Assembly (NCBI GenBank): GCA_029267445.1
Contig: JAJUIU010000034.1
Span: 1 to 38,503, forward strand
Direction: 5' to 3'
DNA from: Rhodospirillaceae bacterium
GTDB lineage: Bacteria > Pseudomonadota > Alphaproteobacteria > Azospirillales > Azospirillaceae
Length of the DNA: 38,503 nucleotides
Both the position numbers and the translations under genes were made by a program. This document shows positions 7,522 to 15,111 of this stretch, piece by piece (the first letter of the stretch is position 1; each line of letters begins with the position of its first letter). The notes under the pieces are model-generated. The model made no database searches. It saw only the letters and a list, made by a program, of their open reading frames with translations, and was not told where the DNA came from.

Positions 7522-8889
7522 ATGACCACCGCCCCCGCCATCCTGTCGATGATCGGCGATACGCCGATGGTCCGCGTGACCAAGTTCGACACCGGCCCCT
7601 GCGCGCTTTTCCTGAAGCTGGAGAACCAGAACCCCGGCGGGTCCATCAAGGACCGCATCGGTCTGAAGATGATCGAGGCGGCGGAGGCCTCCGGCGCGCT
7701 GAAGCCCGGCGGCACGGTGATCGAGGCCACCGCCGGGAACACCGGCCTAGGCCTGGCGCTGGTCTGCGCCGCCAAGGGCTACCGTCTGGTGCTGGTGATC
7801 CCGGACAAGATGGCGGTGGAGAAGATCAACCACCTCCGCGCCCTGGGGGCGGAGATCCACATCACCCGCTCCGACGTGGGCAAGGGCCACCCGGCCTACT
7901 ACCAGGACATCGCGGAACGGCTGTCGCGCGAGATCCCCGGCAGCTTCTACGTCAACCAGTTCGCCAACCCGGCCAACCCGCAGGCGCATGAGGACTGGAC
8001 CGGCCCGGAAATCCTGCGGCAGATGGACGGCGACGTGGACGCGGTGGTCTGCGGTGTGGGCTCCGGCGGCACGCTGACGGGCCTGGGCCGCTTCTTCGCC
8101 AAGGCCAGCCCGAAGACCCGGATGGTGGTGGCCGATCCGGCGGGCTCCATCATCCGGGACCTCGTGAAGACCGGCCGGCACGACGAGCCGGGAAGCTGGG
8201 TGGTGGAGGGGATCGGCGAGGATTTCGTGCCCCCCAACTGCGACCTCCAGTACGCCCGCGACGCCTACACCGTGACCGACGCGGAAAGCCTGAACGCGGC
8301 CCGCGACCTGCTGCGGAAGGAGGGCATACTGGGCGGGAGCTCGTCCGGCACCCTGTTCGCGGCGGCGCTGGCCTACTGCCGGAACCAGACGACGCCGCAG
8401 CGCGTGGTGACCTTCGTCTGCGACACGGGCAACAAGTACCTGTCCAAGATGTACAACGATGCCTGGATGGCGGATCAGGGATTCATCGCCATGGAGCGCC
8501 ACGGCGACCTGCGCGACCTTATGACCCGCCGCCACGACATGGGGCAGGTGGTCACCGTCGGGCCGGAGGACACGCTGCTGACGGCCTACAAGCGCATGCG
8601 GATCAGCGACGTCTCCCAGCTTCCCGTGATGGATGGCGCCCGCGTGGTCGGCATCCTGGACGAGAGCGACCTGCTGCTCCATGTCGAGAAGGACCCCGCC
8701 CGCTTCCGCGACAAGGTCTATACGGCCATGGTCAACCGGCTGGAAACGGTGCAGGCCGACGCGCCCATGGCGGCCGTGAAGGCGCTGCTGGACCGCAACC
8801 TGATCGCCATCGTGATGCAAGGCGAGACGTTCCTCGGCCTGCTGACGCGGGTCGACCTGCTGAACCACCTGCGACGCCAGATGCGCTGA
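7522..8889 (+). CDS. Cystathionine beta-synthase (PLP fold type II with two CBS domains)
   Basis: This enzyme condenses serine and homocysteine to cystathionine, the first step of reverse transsulfuration. The 455-residue protein has the PLP-lysine motif NPGGSIKDRIG (Lys43), the phosphate-binding loop GVGSGGTLTG, and IEATAGNTGLGLALV for substrate binding. From about residue 335 there are two CBS motifs (LMTRRHDMGQVVTVGPEDTL... and ...VYTAMVNRLETVQADAPM). Such a tail separates CBS from plain O-acetylserine sulfhydrylases. The N-terminal haem-binding segment of vertebrate CBS is absent. The start has a good ribosome site (GGGAGG, 4-base spacer). Cystathionine gamma-lyase follows after 8 bases. 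Confidence 0.93.
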   Translation: MTTAPAILSMIGDTPMVRVTKFDTGPCALFLKLENQNPGGSIKDRIGLKMIEAAEASGALKPGGTVIEATAGNTGLGLALVCAAKGYRLVLVIPDKMAVEKINHLRALGAEIHITRSDVGKGHPAYYQDIAERLSREIPGSFYVNQFANPANPQAHEDWTGPEILRQMDGDVDAVVCGVGSGGTLTGLGRFFAKASPKTRMVVADPAGSIIRDLVKTGRHDEPGSWVVEGIGEDFVPPNCDLQYARDAYTVTDAESLNAARDLLRKEGILGGSSSGTLFAAALAYCRNQTTPQRVVTFVCDTGNKYLSKMYNDAWMADQGFIAMERHGDLRDLMTRRHDMGQVVTVGPEDTLLTAYKRMRISDVSQLPVMDGARVVGILDESDLLLHVEKDPARFRDKVYTAMVNRLETVQADAPMAAVKALLDRNLIAIVMQGETFLGLLTRVDLLNHLRRQMR

Positions 8890-8897
8890 AGGCCCCC

Positions 8898-10061
8898 ATG
8901 ACCGACCGTCCGAACCGCCACGGCTTTTCCACCCGCGCGATCCACGCCGGCCAGAAGCCCGATCCCACGACCGGCGCCATCATGGTGCCGATCTACCAGA
9001 CGAGCACCTACGTCCAGGAGAGCCCCGGCGTCCACAAGGGCTTCGAGTACAGCCGCAGCCACAACCCCACCCGCTTCGCCTACGAGGCCTGCGTGGCGGA
9101 CCTGGAGGGCGGGCACCGGGGCTACGCCTTCGCCTCCGGCCTCGCGGGCGAGGCGACGGTGCTGGAGCTGCTGGACGCAGGGTCTCACGTCATCGCCATG
9201 GACGACCTCTATGGCGGCAGCTACCGGCTGTTCGAGCGGGTGCGGAAGCGCACGGCCAACCTTGGCTTCAGCTTCGTCGACATGGCCGACCCCGCTGCGG
9301 TGGAGGCCGCGATCCGGCCGGAGACGCGGATGCTGTGGGTGGAGACGCCCACCAACCCGCTCTTGAAGCTGGCGGATCTGGAGGCGCTGGCGGCCATCGG
9401 CCGGCGCCGCGGGCTGATCACCGTCTGCGACAACACCTTCGCCAGCCCGTGGGTGCAGCGGCCGCTGGAGCTGGGATTCGACATCGTCAGCCACTCCGCC
9501 ACCAAGTACCTGAACGGCCATTCGGACATGGTCGGCGGCATGGTGGTGGTGCGGGAGGCGGGGGAGATCGCCGACAAGCTGGCGTTCCTCCAGAACGCGA
9601 TCGGCGCCATCCAGGGCCCGTTCGACAGCTTCCTCGCCATGCGGGGCCTGAAAACGCTGGGCCTGCGGATGGAGCGGCACTGCCAGAACGCCCATGCCAT
9701 CGCCGAGTGGCTGGAGCGGCACCCGGCAGTCGCCCGCGTGCGCTATCCCTTCCTGCCCAGCCATCCGCAGCACGATCTCGCCAAGCGCCAAATGTCGGCC
9801 GGCGGCGGGATGATCACCATCCACCTGAAGGGCGGGCTGGAACCGGCGCGCCGGATGCTGGAGCGGACGGAGCTGTTCGCCCTGGCCGAGAGCCTGGGCG
9901 GGGTGGAAAGCCTGATCGAGCATCCGGGCATCATGACCCATGCCAGCATCCCGGCGGAGCAGCGGGCGGCCCTGGGCATTGACGACGGGCTGGTCCGCCT
10001 GTCCGTCGGGGTGGAGGACCTGGACGACCTGCTCGCCGACCTGGACCGGGCGCTGCGGTGA
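8898..10061 (+). CDS. Cystathionine gamma-lyase (Cys/Met metabolism PLP enzyme)
   Basis: The 387-residue protein is a fold type I PLP enzyme of the Cys/Met metabolism family. Landmarks are STRAIHAGQKPDPTTGAIMVPIYQTSTY, YSRSHNPTRFAYEACVADLEGG, FASGLAGEATVLELL, VETPTNPLLKLADL, DNTFASPWVQRPLELG, and the PLP lysine Lys203 in SHSATKYLNGHSDMVGG. Family members (gamma-lyase, gamma-synthase, beta-lyase) are alike. The 8-base spacing to cystathionine beta-synthase makes gamma-lyase, which releases cysteine from cystathionine, the best call. Downstream, its TGA overlaps the GTG start of the GNAT gene. Confidence 0.92.
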   Translation: MTDRPNRHGFSTRAIHAGQKPDPTTGAIMVPIYQTSTYVQESPGVHKGFEYSRSHNPTRFAYEACVADLEGGHRGYAFASGLAGEATVLELLDAGSHVIAMDDLYGGSYRLFERVRKRTANLGFSFVDMADPAAVEAAIRPETRMLWVETPTNPLLKLADLEALAAIGRRRGLITVCDNTFASPWVQRPLELGFDIVSHSATKYLNGHSDMVGGMVVVREAGEIADKLAFLQNAIGAIQGPFDSFLAMRGLKTLGLRMERHCQNAHAIAEWLERHPAVARVRYPFLPSHPQHDLAKRQMSAGGGMITIHLKGGLEPARRMLERTELFALAESLGGVESLIEHPGIMTHASIPAEQRAALGIDDGLVRLSVGVEDLDDLLADLDRALR

Positions 10062-10537
10062 CGACGATGGAAGCGATATCCAAGGCGGGAGTCACAATCG
10101 CCCCCGCCGATCCCCGTACAGCGGAGGCCAGAGCCCTGGTGGCCGAACTAGACGCCTTCCTGTCCGGGCTTTACGAGATGGACGACAACCACCTGACGCC
10201 AGTGGAGGAGCTGGCGGAGGCGGGGGCGGTTTTCCTGCTCGCCCGGGACGGCGGGCGCCCGCTCGGCTGCGGCGCCATCCGGCCCACCGCCGACTATGCG
10301 GAGGTGAAGCGGATGTATGTCCGGCCGGAGGCGCGGGGCCGCCGGGTCGGGCTGGCGATCCTGCGCGCGCTGGAGGCGGAGGCGCGGGCGCTGGGGGTGC
10401 CCTTCCTGCGGCTGGAGACCGGCCCGCGTCAGGTGGCCGCCGTCGCCCTGTACGAGCGCGAGGGCTTCGTCCGCCGCGGCGCCTTCGGCGACTATCCGAG
10501 TTGCGGCGGCAGCCTGTTCATGGAGAAGCGGCTGTAG
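10058..10537 (+). CDS. GNAT family N-acetyltransferase
   Basis: A single GNAT domain of 159 residues. The acetyl-CoA binding loop is VRPEARGRRVGLAILRALEAEA, and the C-terminal LYEREGFVRRGAFGDYPS is the usual end strand. The GTG at 10058 shares a GTGA overlap with the stop of the gamma-lyase gene, indicating translational coupling; an ATG at 10067 is the alternative. The substrate is unknown. Coupling to the cysteine-forming genes hints at an amino acid or thiol substrate, but the next gene (YjhX family) suggests another reading: in E. coli a YjhX-type toxin has a GNAT-like antitoxin, YjhQ. The regulated promoter between the two genes argues against one simple operon. Confidence 0.88.
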   Translation: MTTMEAISKAGVTIAPADPRTAEARALVAELDAFLSGLYEMDDNHLTPVEELAEAGAVFLLARDGGRPLGCGAIRPTADYAEVKRMYVRPEARGRRVGLAILRALEAEARALGVPFLRLETGPRQVAAVALYEREGFVRRGAFGDYPSCGGSLFMEKRL

Positions 10538-10560
10538 CCGCGTCCGCGAACACGCCCCGC

Positions 10561-10589
10561 TTGCCATCGCATCCGATGTCGGATATATC
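10561..10589 (+). promoter_or_regulatory. Sigma70-type promoter with palindromic operator between -35 and -10
   Basis: TTGCCA (10561-10566) and TATATC (10584-10589) are exactly 17 bases apart. They match the -35 and -10 consensus at 5 and 4 positions. Between them sits ATCCGA-TG-TCGGAT (10571-10584), a perfect 6-bp inverted repeat touching the -10 box, the classic place for a repressor. The predicted start lies near 10596, just before the mini-ORF at 10621. The protein that binds is unknown; the YjhX-family product or an outside regulator are options. Confidence 0.6.
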
Positions 10590-10620
10590 GACGGCCGTCC
10601 CGCCTCCCCAGGAGAGGTTC

Positions 10621-10647
10621 ATGTCTGGAATTGTCCCCATCGTGTGA
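10621..10647 (+). CDS. Eight-residue leader ORF (MSGIVPIV)
   Basis: A 9-codon frame (ATG to TGA) follows an excellent ribosome site (AGGAGAGG, short spacer) and lies about 25 bases after the predicted transcription start. A GC-rich inverted repeat (CGCCCG-N-CGGGCG) begins just after its stop, and the YjhX-family ATG is 115 bases further on. This is the layout of a leader peptide that controls downstream expression. The peptide itself is hydrophobic (two Ile, two Val), but too short to call a branched-chain attenuator. It is an inference from layout; it could instead be the start of a small mRNA unrelated to 10762. Confidence 0.45.
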   Translation: MSGIVPIV

Positions 10648-10761
10648 CCGCCGCCGCCCGTCCGCGGGCGGATGCCGGTCTGCGCGTCGACCCCCGCAAG
10701 GCCCCTTCGGCCCGGGGAGCGGTGCGCGTGCGCCCGCGTCACCACGATCACGACAGTTCCC

Positions 10762-11019
10762 ATGAACATCTCACGCAAGGAACAGCGCGTCCTGCACGCG
10801 CTGGCGCAGGGCGGCCGCATCGAGCTGCTCCGCGATGACGACAAGCGTCCCGTCACCGTCGACTGCTTCAACCGCGACGGCTGGCGGCTGATCGACTGCG
10901 ACCTCGCGCTTTTCCGGAAGCTCCGCGCCCGGCGCCTGATCGCGTCGGCGGACAGCGGCCCCTACCGCATCACGCGCAAGGGCCTCGCCGCCGTGCGGCC
11001 ACAGTTGGACAACCGGTGA
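10762..11019 (+). CDS. YjhX/TopAI family protein (UPF0386)
   Basis: The 85-residue protein is collinear with E. coli YjhX: it starts [20 protein letters not shown], has VDCFNRDGW and [16 protein letters not shown], and ends [21 protein letters not shown]. coli YjhX (TopAI) is reported to inhibit topoisomerase I and is neutralised by YjhQ, a GNAT-like protein. Whether this homologue is toxic is unknown; many alphaproteobacterial copies are solitary. It looks like a small winged-helix fold. The ATG at 10762 gives the family N-terminus; no strong ribosome site is seen, so expression may depend on the leader upstream. A repeat-containing hairpin follows. Confidence 0.9.
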   Translation: MNISRKEQRVLHALAQGGRIELLRDDDKRPVTVDCFNRDGWRLIDCDLALFRKLRARRLIASADSGPYRITRKGLAAVRPQLDNR

Positions 11020-11031
11020 GGCGGTTGGCCT

Positions 11032-11109
11032 GGGGCACCCTCGCCCCTTCGACAGGCTCAGGGTGAGGGTGCCCCAACTGCGCATCCTCGTCCTGAGCCC
11101 GTCGAAGGA
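11032..11109. repeat. REP-like inverted repeat pair and bidirectional terminator hairpin
   Basis: CCTTCGACAGGCTCAGG (11046-11062) and its near-perfect inverted copy (11093-11109, one mismatch) face each other. The first copy sits in the loop of an 11-bp perfect stem, GGGGCACCCTC (11032-11042) with GAGGGTGCCCC (11065-11075). The CTTCGACAGGCTCAG core is a palindromic repeat I know from many proteobacterial genomes between convergent genes. Here it separates the convergent YjhX-family gene and putR and ends right at the putR stop codon. It probably ends transcription from both sides. Confidence 0.8.
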
Positions 11110-11598
11110 CTACCGCCCCGGCGGCACCGGGATGGCGTGGGTGCTCTTCACCTCCTCCATCACCATGTAGGTGTGGGTCTGGGCCACGCCGGGGATGCTG
11201 GACAGGGTGTCGCCCAGGAAGGCGCGGTATGCGGCCATGTCGCGCACCCGCACCTTGACGAGATAGTCGAAGCCGCCGGCCACCATGTGGCACTCCAACA
11301 CGTCGGTCGACTTCGCCATGGCGTCGGCGAAGATCTGGAAGACGTCCGGCGTTGTGCGGTCCAGCCGCACCTCGATGAAGGCCAGCAGGGCCCGGTCCAG
11401 CTTCTCCGGCTCCAGCAGGGCCACGTAGCGGCGGATATGCCCCGACCGCTCCAGCCGCCGCACCCGCTCCAGGCAGGGCGTGGGCGACAGGTTCACCCGC
11501 CGCGCCAGCTCGACGTTCGCGATGCGCCCATCCTCCTGGAGGATGCGCAGGATGTTGAGGTCGATCCGGTCCAGCCTGTGATCGGTGTCGCTCGCCAT
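11110..11598 (-). CDS. putR: Lrp/AsnC family regulator, likely PutR (proline-dependent activator of putA)
   Basis: A 162-residue Lrp/AsnC regulator. Its N-terminal helix-turn-helix is LDRIDLNILRILQEDGRIANVELARRVNLSPTPCLERVRRLE, followed by the hinge IRRYVALLEPEKLDRALLAFIEV and the ligand-binding RAM domain with VLECHMVAGGFDYLVKVRVRDMAAYRAFL and GVAQTHTYMVMEEVK. It is divergent from putA across 126 bases. This is the arrangement of PutR in Agrobacterium and Rhodobacter, where an Lrp-type protein activates putA when proline is present. The putA product here has no DNA-binding domain, which fits control by PutR. The ATG at 11598 gives the family N-terminus. Confidence 0.93.
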   Translation of the reverse strand: MASDTDHRLDRIDLNILRILQEDGRIANVELARRVNLSPTPCLERVRRLERSGHIRRYVALLEPEKLDRALLAFIEVRLDRTTPDVFQIFADAMAKSTDVLECHMVAGGFDYLVKVRVRDMAAYRAFLGDTLSSIPGVAQTHTYMVMEEVKSTHAIPVPPGR

Positions 11599-11655
11599 AT
11601 GAAATCCGCCATGAAAGCCGTTCTCCAGGTGAAAATATGCCATAAATCCCAAAAA

Positions 11656-11675
11656 CGGCGGGAAATCTTCCGCCG
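11656..11675. promoter_or_regulatory. putR-putA intergenic inverted repeat, probable PutR site
   Basis: CGGCGG-N8-CCGCCG lies between the divergent putR and putA starts, with GATAAT (11683-11688) as a possible -10 box for putA just downstream. Lrp-type activators bind loose palindromes next to or upstream of the -35 region, so this is a candidate site. The call rests on symmetry and position. Confidence 0.45.
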
Positions 11676-11724
11676 ATCTCGCGATAATGACGGCAATTCC
11701 CCTCAAGCCTCCCAGGGACTTTCC

Positions 11725-14700
11725 ATGCCGGACGCCGTCGCCCCGCCCGCCCCGACGCCCAGCGCCTCCACCGCGCTCGCCACCGACCTGGACACGCTGC
11801 GCCACGCGCTCGCCACGGCCAAGCACCGCGACGAGGCGGCGGCGGTGAAGGCGCTGCTGGCCGCCCACGACCTTTCGCCCCACGCCCGCGCCGCGATCGG
11901 CCACAAAGCCGTGGCGGTGGTGGAGGCGGCCCGCGCCCGGCGCGGCGAGCTGGGGCCGCTGGACGCGCTGCTGCAGGAATTCGGCCTGTCGAACCAGGAG
12001 GGTGTCGCCCTCATGTGCATCGCCGAATGCCTGCTGCGCATCGCCGACCCGGACACGGCCGACCAGCTGATCGCCGAGAAGCTGAGCCGGGGCCAGTGGG
12101 ACGCGCATCTGGGCCGCTCCGACAGCGCCTTCGTCAACGCCACCGCCTGGGCGCTGGCCATGACCGGCCGCGTCATGGACCTGGACAAGGAGCAGGTGGG
12201 CGGCGACGCGCCGGGCTTCCTGAAGAAGCTGGTGGCCCGCACGGGCGAGCCGGTGATCCGCGCCGCCATGGGGCAGGCCATGCGCCTGATGGGCGAGCAC
12301 TTCGTGATGGGCCGCACCATCGGGGAGGCGCTGTCCGCCGCCCGCAAGGCGAAGCCGGACGGCACGCTGCACAGCTACGACATGCTGGGCGAGGGGGCGC
12401 GGACCTGGGCGCAGGCCGGCCGGTACCTGGAAGCCTACGCCCATGCCATCGACGCGGTGGGGCGGGAGGCGAAGGGACGGGGGCCGCTGGTGTCGCCCGG
12501 CGTCTCCATCAAGCTGTCCGCCCTGCATCCGCGCTACGTCCAGGCGCAGAGGGCGCGGGTGATGGAGGAGCTGGTGCCGCGCGTGAAGCGGCTGGCGCTC
12601 CAGGCCAAGGGATACGACATCAACCTGACCATCGACGCGGAGGAGGCGGACCGCCTGGACCTCTCGCTGGACCTCATCCAGGCGCTGGCGCTCGATCCGG
12701 ACCTCGCCGGCTGGAACGGGTTCGGCCTCGCCGTCCAGGCCTATCAGAAGCGGGCGCCGCTGCTGATCGACTGGCTGGCGGCGTTGGCCCGCAAGGCCGG
12801 GCGGCGGCTGATGGTGCGGCTGGTCAAGGGCGCCTACTGGGACGCCGAGATCAAGCACAGCCAGATCCAGGGGCACGCCGACTACCCGGTCTACACCCGC
12901 AAGGCGGGGACGGACCTGTCCTATCTCGTCTGCGCCCGGCGGATGCTGGCGGTGCCAGACGCCATCTTCCCGCAGTTCGCCACCCACAACGCCTACACCA
13001 TCGCCGCCATCCTCGACATCGCCGGGGACAACCGGGACCTGGAGTTCCAGCGCCTGCACGGCATGGGCGAGCTGCTGTACGACGCGGCGCGCGACGTGCT
13101 GAAGAAAATGCCCCGGGTGCGGGTCTACGCGCCGGTCGGCACGCATGAGGATCTGTTGCCCTACCTCGTCCGGCGGCTGCTGGAGAACGGGGCGAACAGC
13201 AACTTCATCAACGCCTACATGGACCCGGATGTGCCGGTGGCGCAGGTGGTGGCGGACCCGGTCAGCCTGCTGGACGAACAGGCGGGCCTGCGCCACCCGC
13301 GCATCCCGGTGCCGGCCGATCTGTTCGGTCCCGGCCGCCGCAACGCGCGCGGTGTCGACCTGACCGCACCCGAGCTGACCGGCGACCTGCAGCGCCGGAT
13401 GGAGACCGCGCTGAGGCGGGCCTGGACGGCGGCCCCCATCGTCGGCGGGACGGAGCGGAAGGGGGCCGCCGCCCCCGTGACCGACCCCGCCGACCGGCGC
13501 CGTGCCGTCGGCACCGTGGTGGAGGCCGACGCGGCGCTGGTGGCCGAGGCGATGAAGCGCGCCGCCGCCGCCCAGCCGGAATGGGACAGGGCCGGTGCCG
13601 CCGCCAGGGCGGCCGTGCTGACCCGCACGGCCGACGCGATGGAGGCCGCGCACGCGGAGCTGATGGCGCTGCTGTGCCGCGAGGCCGGCAAGACGCTGCC
13701 CGACGCCGTGGCCGAGGTGCGCGAGGCGGTGGATTTCTGCCGCTACTACGCGGCCCAGGCGCTTGAGCAGTTCGGCGGGCCGGTGCGCCTGCCGGGGCCG
13801 ACGGGGGAGAGCAACGAGCTGCATCTGGCCGGGCGCGGCGTTTTCGCCTGCATCAGCCCCTGGAACTTCCCGCTGGCGATCTTCATCGGACAGGTGGCGG
13901 CCGCACTGGCGGCCGGCAACGCGGTCGTGGCGAAGCCGGCGGAGCAGACGCCGCTGATCGCGGCGGAGGCGGTGCGGCTGCTGCACAAGGCGGGCGTGCC
14001 GGGCGACGTTCTGCACCTGCTGCCCGGCCGGGGCGAAGTGGTCGGCGCGGCGCTGATCGCCGACCGGCATCTGTCCGGCGTGACCTTCACCGGCTCCACC
14101 GAGACCGCGCGGATCATCAACCGGACGCTGGCCGGGCGCGACGGACCGATCCTGCCCCTGATCGCAGAGACCGGCGGGCAGAACGCGATGATCGTCGATT
14201 CGACGGCGCTTCTGGAGCAGGTGGTGGACGACTGCCTGACCTCCGCCTTCCAGTCCGCCGGGCAGCGCTGCTCCGCCATGCGGGTGGTGTTCGTGCAGGA
14301 CACGGTCGCGGACGCGCTGGCGACCATGCTGGCCGGCGCCATGGACCTGCTGACGCTCGGCGATCCGATGCGGCTCGCCACCGATGTCGGCCCGGTGATC
14401 GACGAGGACGCCCGCCGCATCCTCCAGGACCATGCCGCCCGCATGGACCGGGAGGCCCGGCTGATCAAGGCGGTGACGGTCCCGGCCGAGCTGGAGGGCG
14501 GCACCTTCTTCGGCCCCCGGCTTTACGAGATCGACGGGCTGGCCCGGCTGCCGCGCGAGGTGTTCGGTCCGATCCTGCACATGGTGCGCTGGCGGGCCGG
14601 CGAGCTGGACAAGGTGGTCCAGGACATCCAGGCGACCGGGTACGGGCTCACCTTCGGCGTGCACAGCCGCCTGGAGAACCGCGCCCAGGACCTGTTCGCC

Positions 14701-14907
14701 CGGCTGGGGGTCGGCAACACCTACGTGAACCGGAACATGGTGGGGGCCGTGGTCGGGGTGCAGCCCTTCGGAGGGCAGGGACTGTCCGGCACCGGTCCCA
14801 AGGCGGGCGGGCCGCATTATCTGCACCGATTCGCGACCGAGAAGACCCTGACCGTCAACACCACCGCCTTCGGCGGCAACACAACCCTATTGGAACTGGG
14901 GGGATAA
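11725..14907 (+). CDS. putA: Bifunctional proline dehydrogenase / P5C dehydrogenase PutA
   Basis: PutA oxidises proline to glutamate in two steps with FAD and NAD. The 1060-residue protein has an N-terminal helical domain and the FAD-linked proline dehydrogenase barrel (GVSIKLSALHPRY, RLVKGAYWDAEIKHSQ, QFATHNAYTIAAI, about residues 180-490). The aldehyde dehydrogenase domain follows (ISPWNFPLAIFIGQ, Glu815 in AETGGQNA, Cys849 in SAGQRCSA, VNRNMVGAVVGVQPFGGQGLSGTGPKAGG). The ribbon-helix-helix domain of E. coli PutA and its length (1320 residues) are absent, so this is the short type that cannot act as its own repressor. The start ATG follows AGGGA. It diverges from putR, its likely activator. 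Confidence 0.97.
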   Translation: MPDAVAPPAPTPSASTALATDLDTLRHALATAKHRDEAAAVKALLAAHDLSPHARAAIGHKAVAVVEAARARRGELGPLDALLQEFGLSNQEGVALMCIAECLLRIADPDTADQLIAEKLSRGQWDAHLGRSDSAFVNATAWALAMTGRVMDLDKEQVGGDAPGFLKKLVARTGEPVIRAAMGQAMRLMGEHFVMGRTIGEALSAARKAKPDGTLHSYDMLGEGARTWAQAGRYLEAYAHAIDAVGREAKGRGPLVSPGVSIKLSALHPRYVQAQRARVMEELVPRVKRLALQAKGYDINLTIDAEEADRLDLSLDLIQALALDPDLAGWNGFGLAVQAYQKRAPLLIDWLAALARKAGRRLMVRLVKGAYWDAEIKHSQIQGHADYPVYTRKAGTDLSYLVCARRMLAVPDAIFPQFATHNAYTIAAILDIAGDNRDLEFQRLHGMGELLYDAARDVLKKMPRVRVYAPVGTHEDLLPYLVRRLLENGANSNFINAYMDPDVPVAQVVADPVSLLDEQAGLRHPRIPVPADLFGPGRRNARGVDLTAPELTGDLQRRMETALRRAWTAAPIVGGTERKGAAAPVTDPADRRRAVGTVVEADAALVAEAMKRAAAAQPEWDRAGAAARAAVLTRTADAMEAAHAELMALLCREAGKTLPDAVAEVREAVDFCRYYAAQALEQFGGPVRLPGPTGESNELHLAGRGVFACISPWNFPLAIFIGQVAAALAAGNAVVAKPAEQTPLIAAEAVRLLHKAGVPGDVLHLLPGRGEVVGAALIADRHLSGVTFTGSTETARIINRTLAGRDGPILPLIAETGGQNAMIVDSTALLEQVVDDCLTSAFQSAGQRCSAMRVVFVQDTVADALATMLAGAMDLLTLGDPMRLATDVGPVIDEDARRILQDHAARMDREARLIKAVTVPAELEGGTFFGPRLYEIDGLARLPREVFGPILHMVRWRAGELDKVVQDIQATGYGLTFGVHSRLENRAQDLFARLGVGNTYVNRNMVGAVVGVQPFGGQGLSGTGPKAGGPHYLHRFATEKTLTVNTTAFGGNTTLLELGG

Positions 14908-15111
14908 TCCTCTCAATCCCAGGATCATACACTCCCACTCGCCTCGGAATTGCAAGTCCAGTCGTCCACTTGCTGCATTGGTCGTGCGCACGTTGGATTA
15001 GCGCTACCGCATGTCCAAGGGGGTTAAACAAAATTTGCTCCCATGGTATGCAGACATGAGCGGGGCGCATAAACCGGCGCCATGCGTCATGTGAGTCCTT
15101 ATCGGTGCGTT

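Noticed and set aside
11725-11900. N-terminal ribbon-helix-helix DNA-binding domain on PutA
   Set aside because: The N-terminus is Ala/Pro-rich then helical, without the RHH pattern; regulation falls to PutR.
11599-14826. Very long minus-strand open frame opposite putA, continuous with putR
   Set aside because: It is the antisense shadow of putA, caused by high third-position GC. The Lrp domain fills only 11110-11598, and the rest has Gly/His/Gln/Arg-rich nonsense composition.
15024-15036. CtrA or sigma70 site in the AT-rich leader of the interrupted regulator
   Set aside because: TTAAACAAAATTT has only one CtrA half-site, and no -35 box fits at 16-18 bases before CAAAAT.
14908-15081. Riboswitch or small RNA after putA
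   Set aside because: No conserved stem-loop core recognised and no clear terminator; it is treated as a plain intergenic region.
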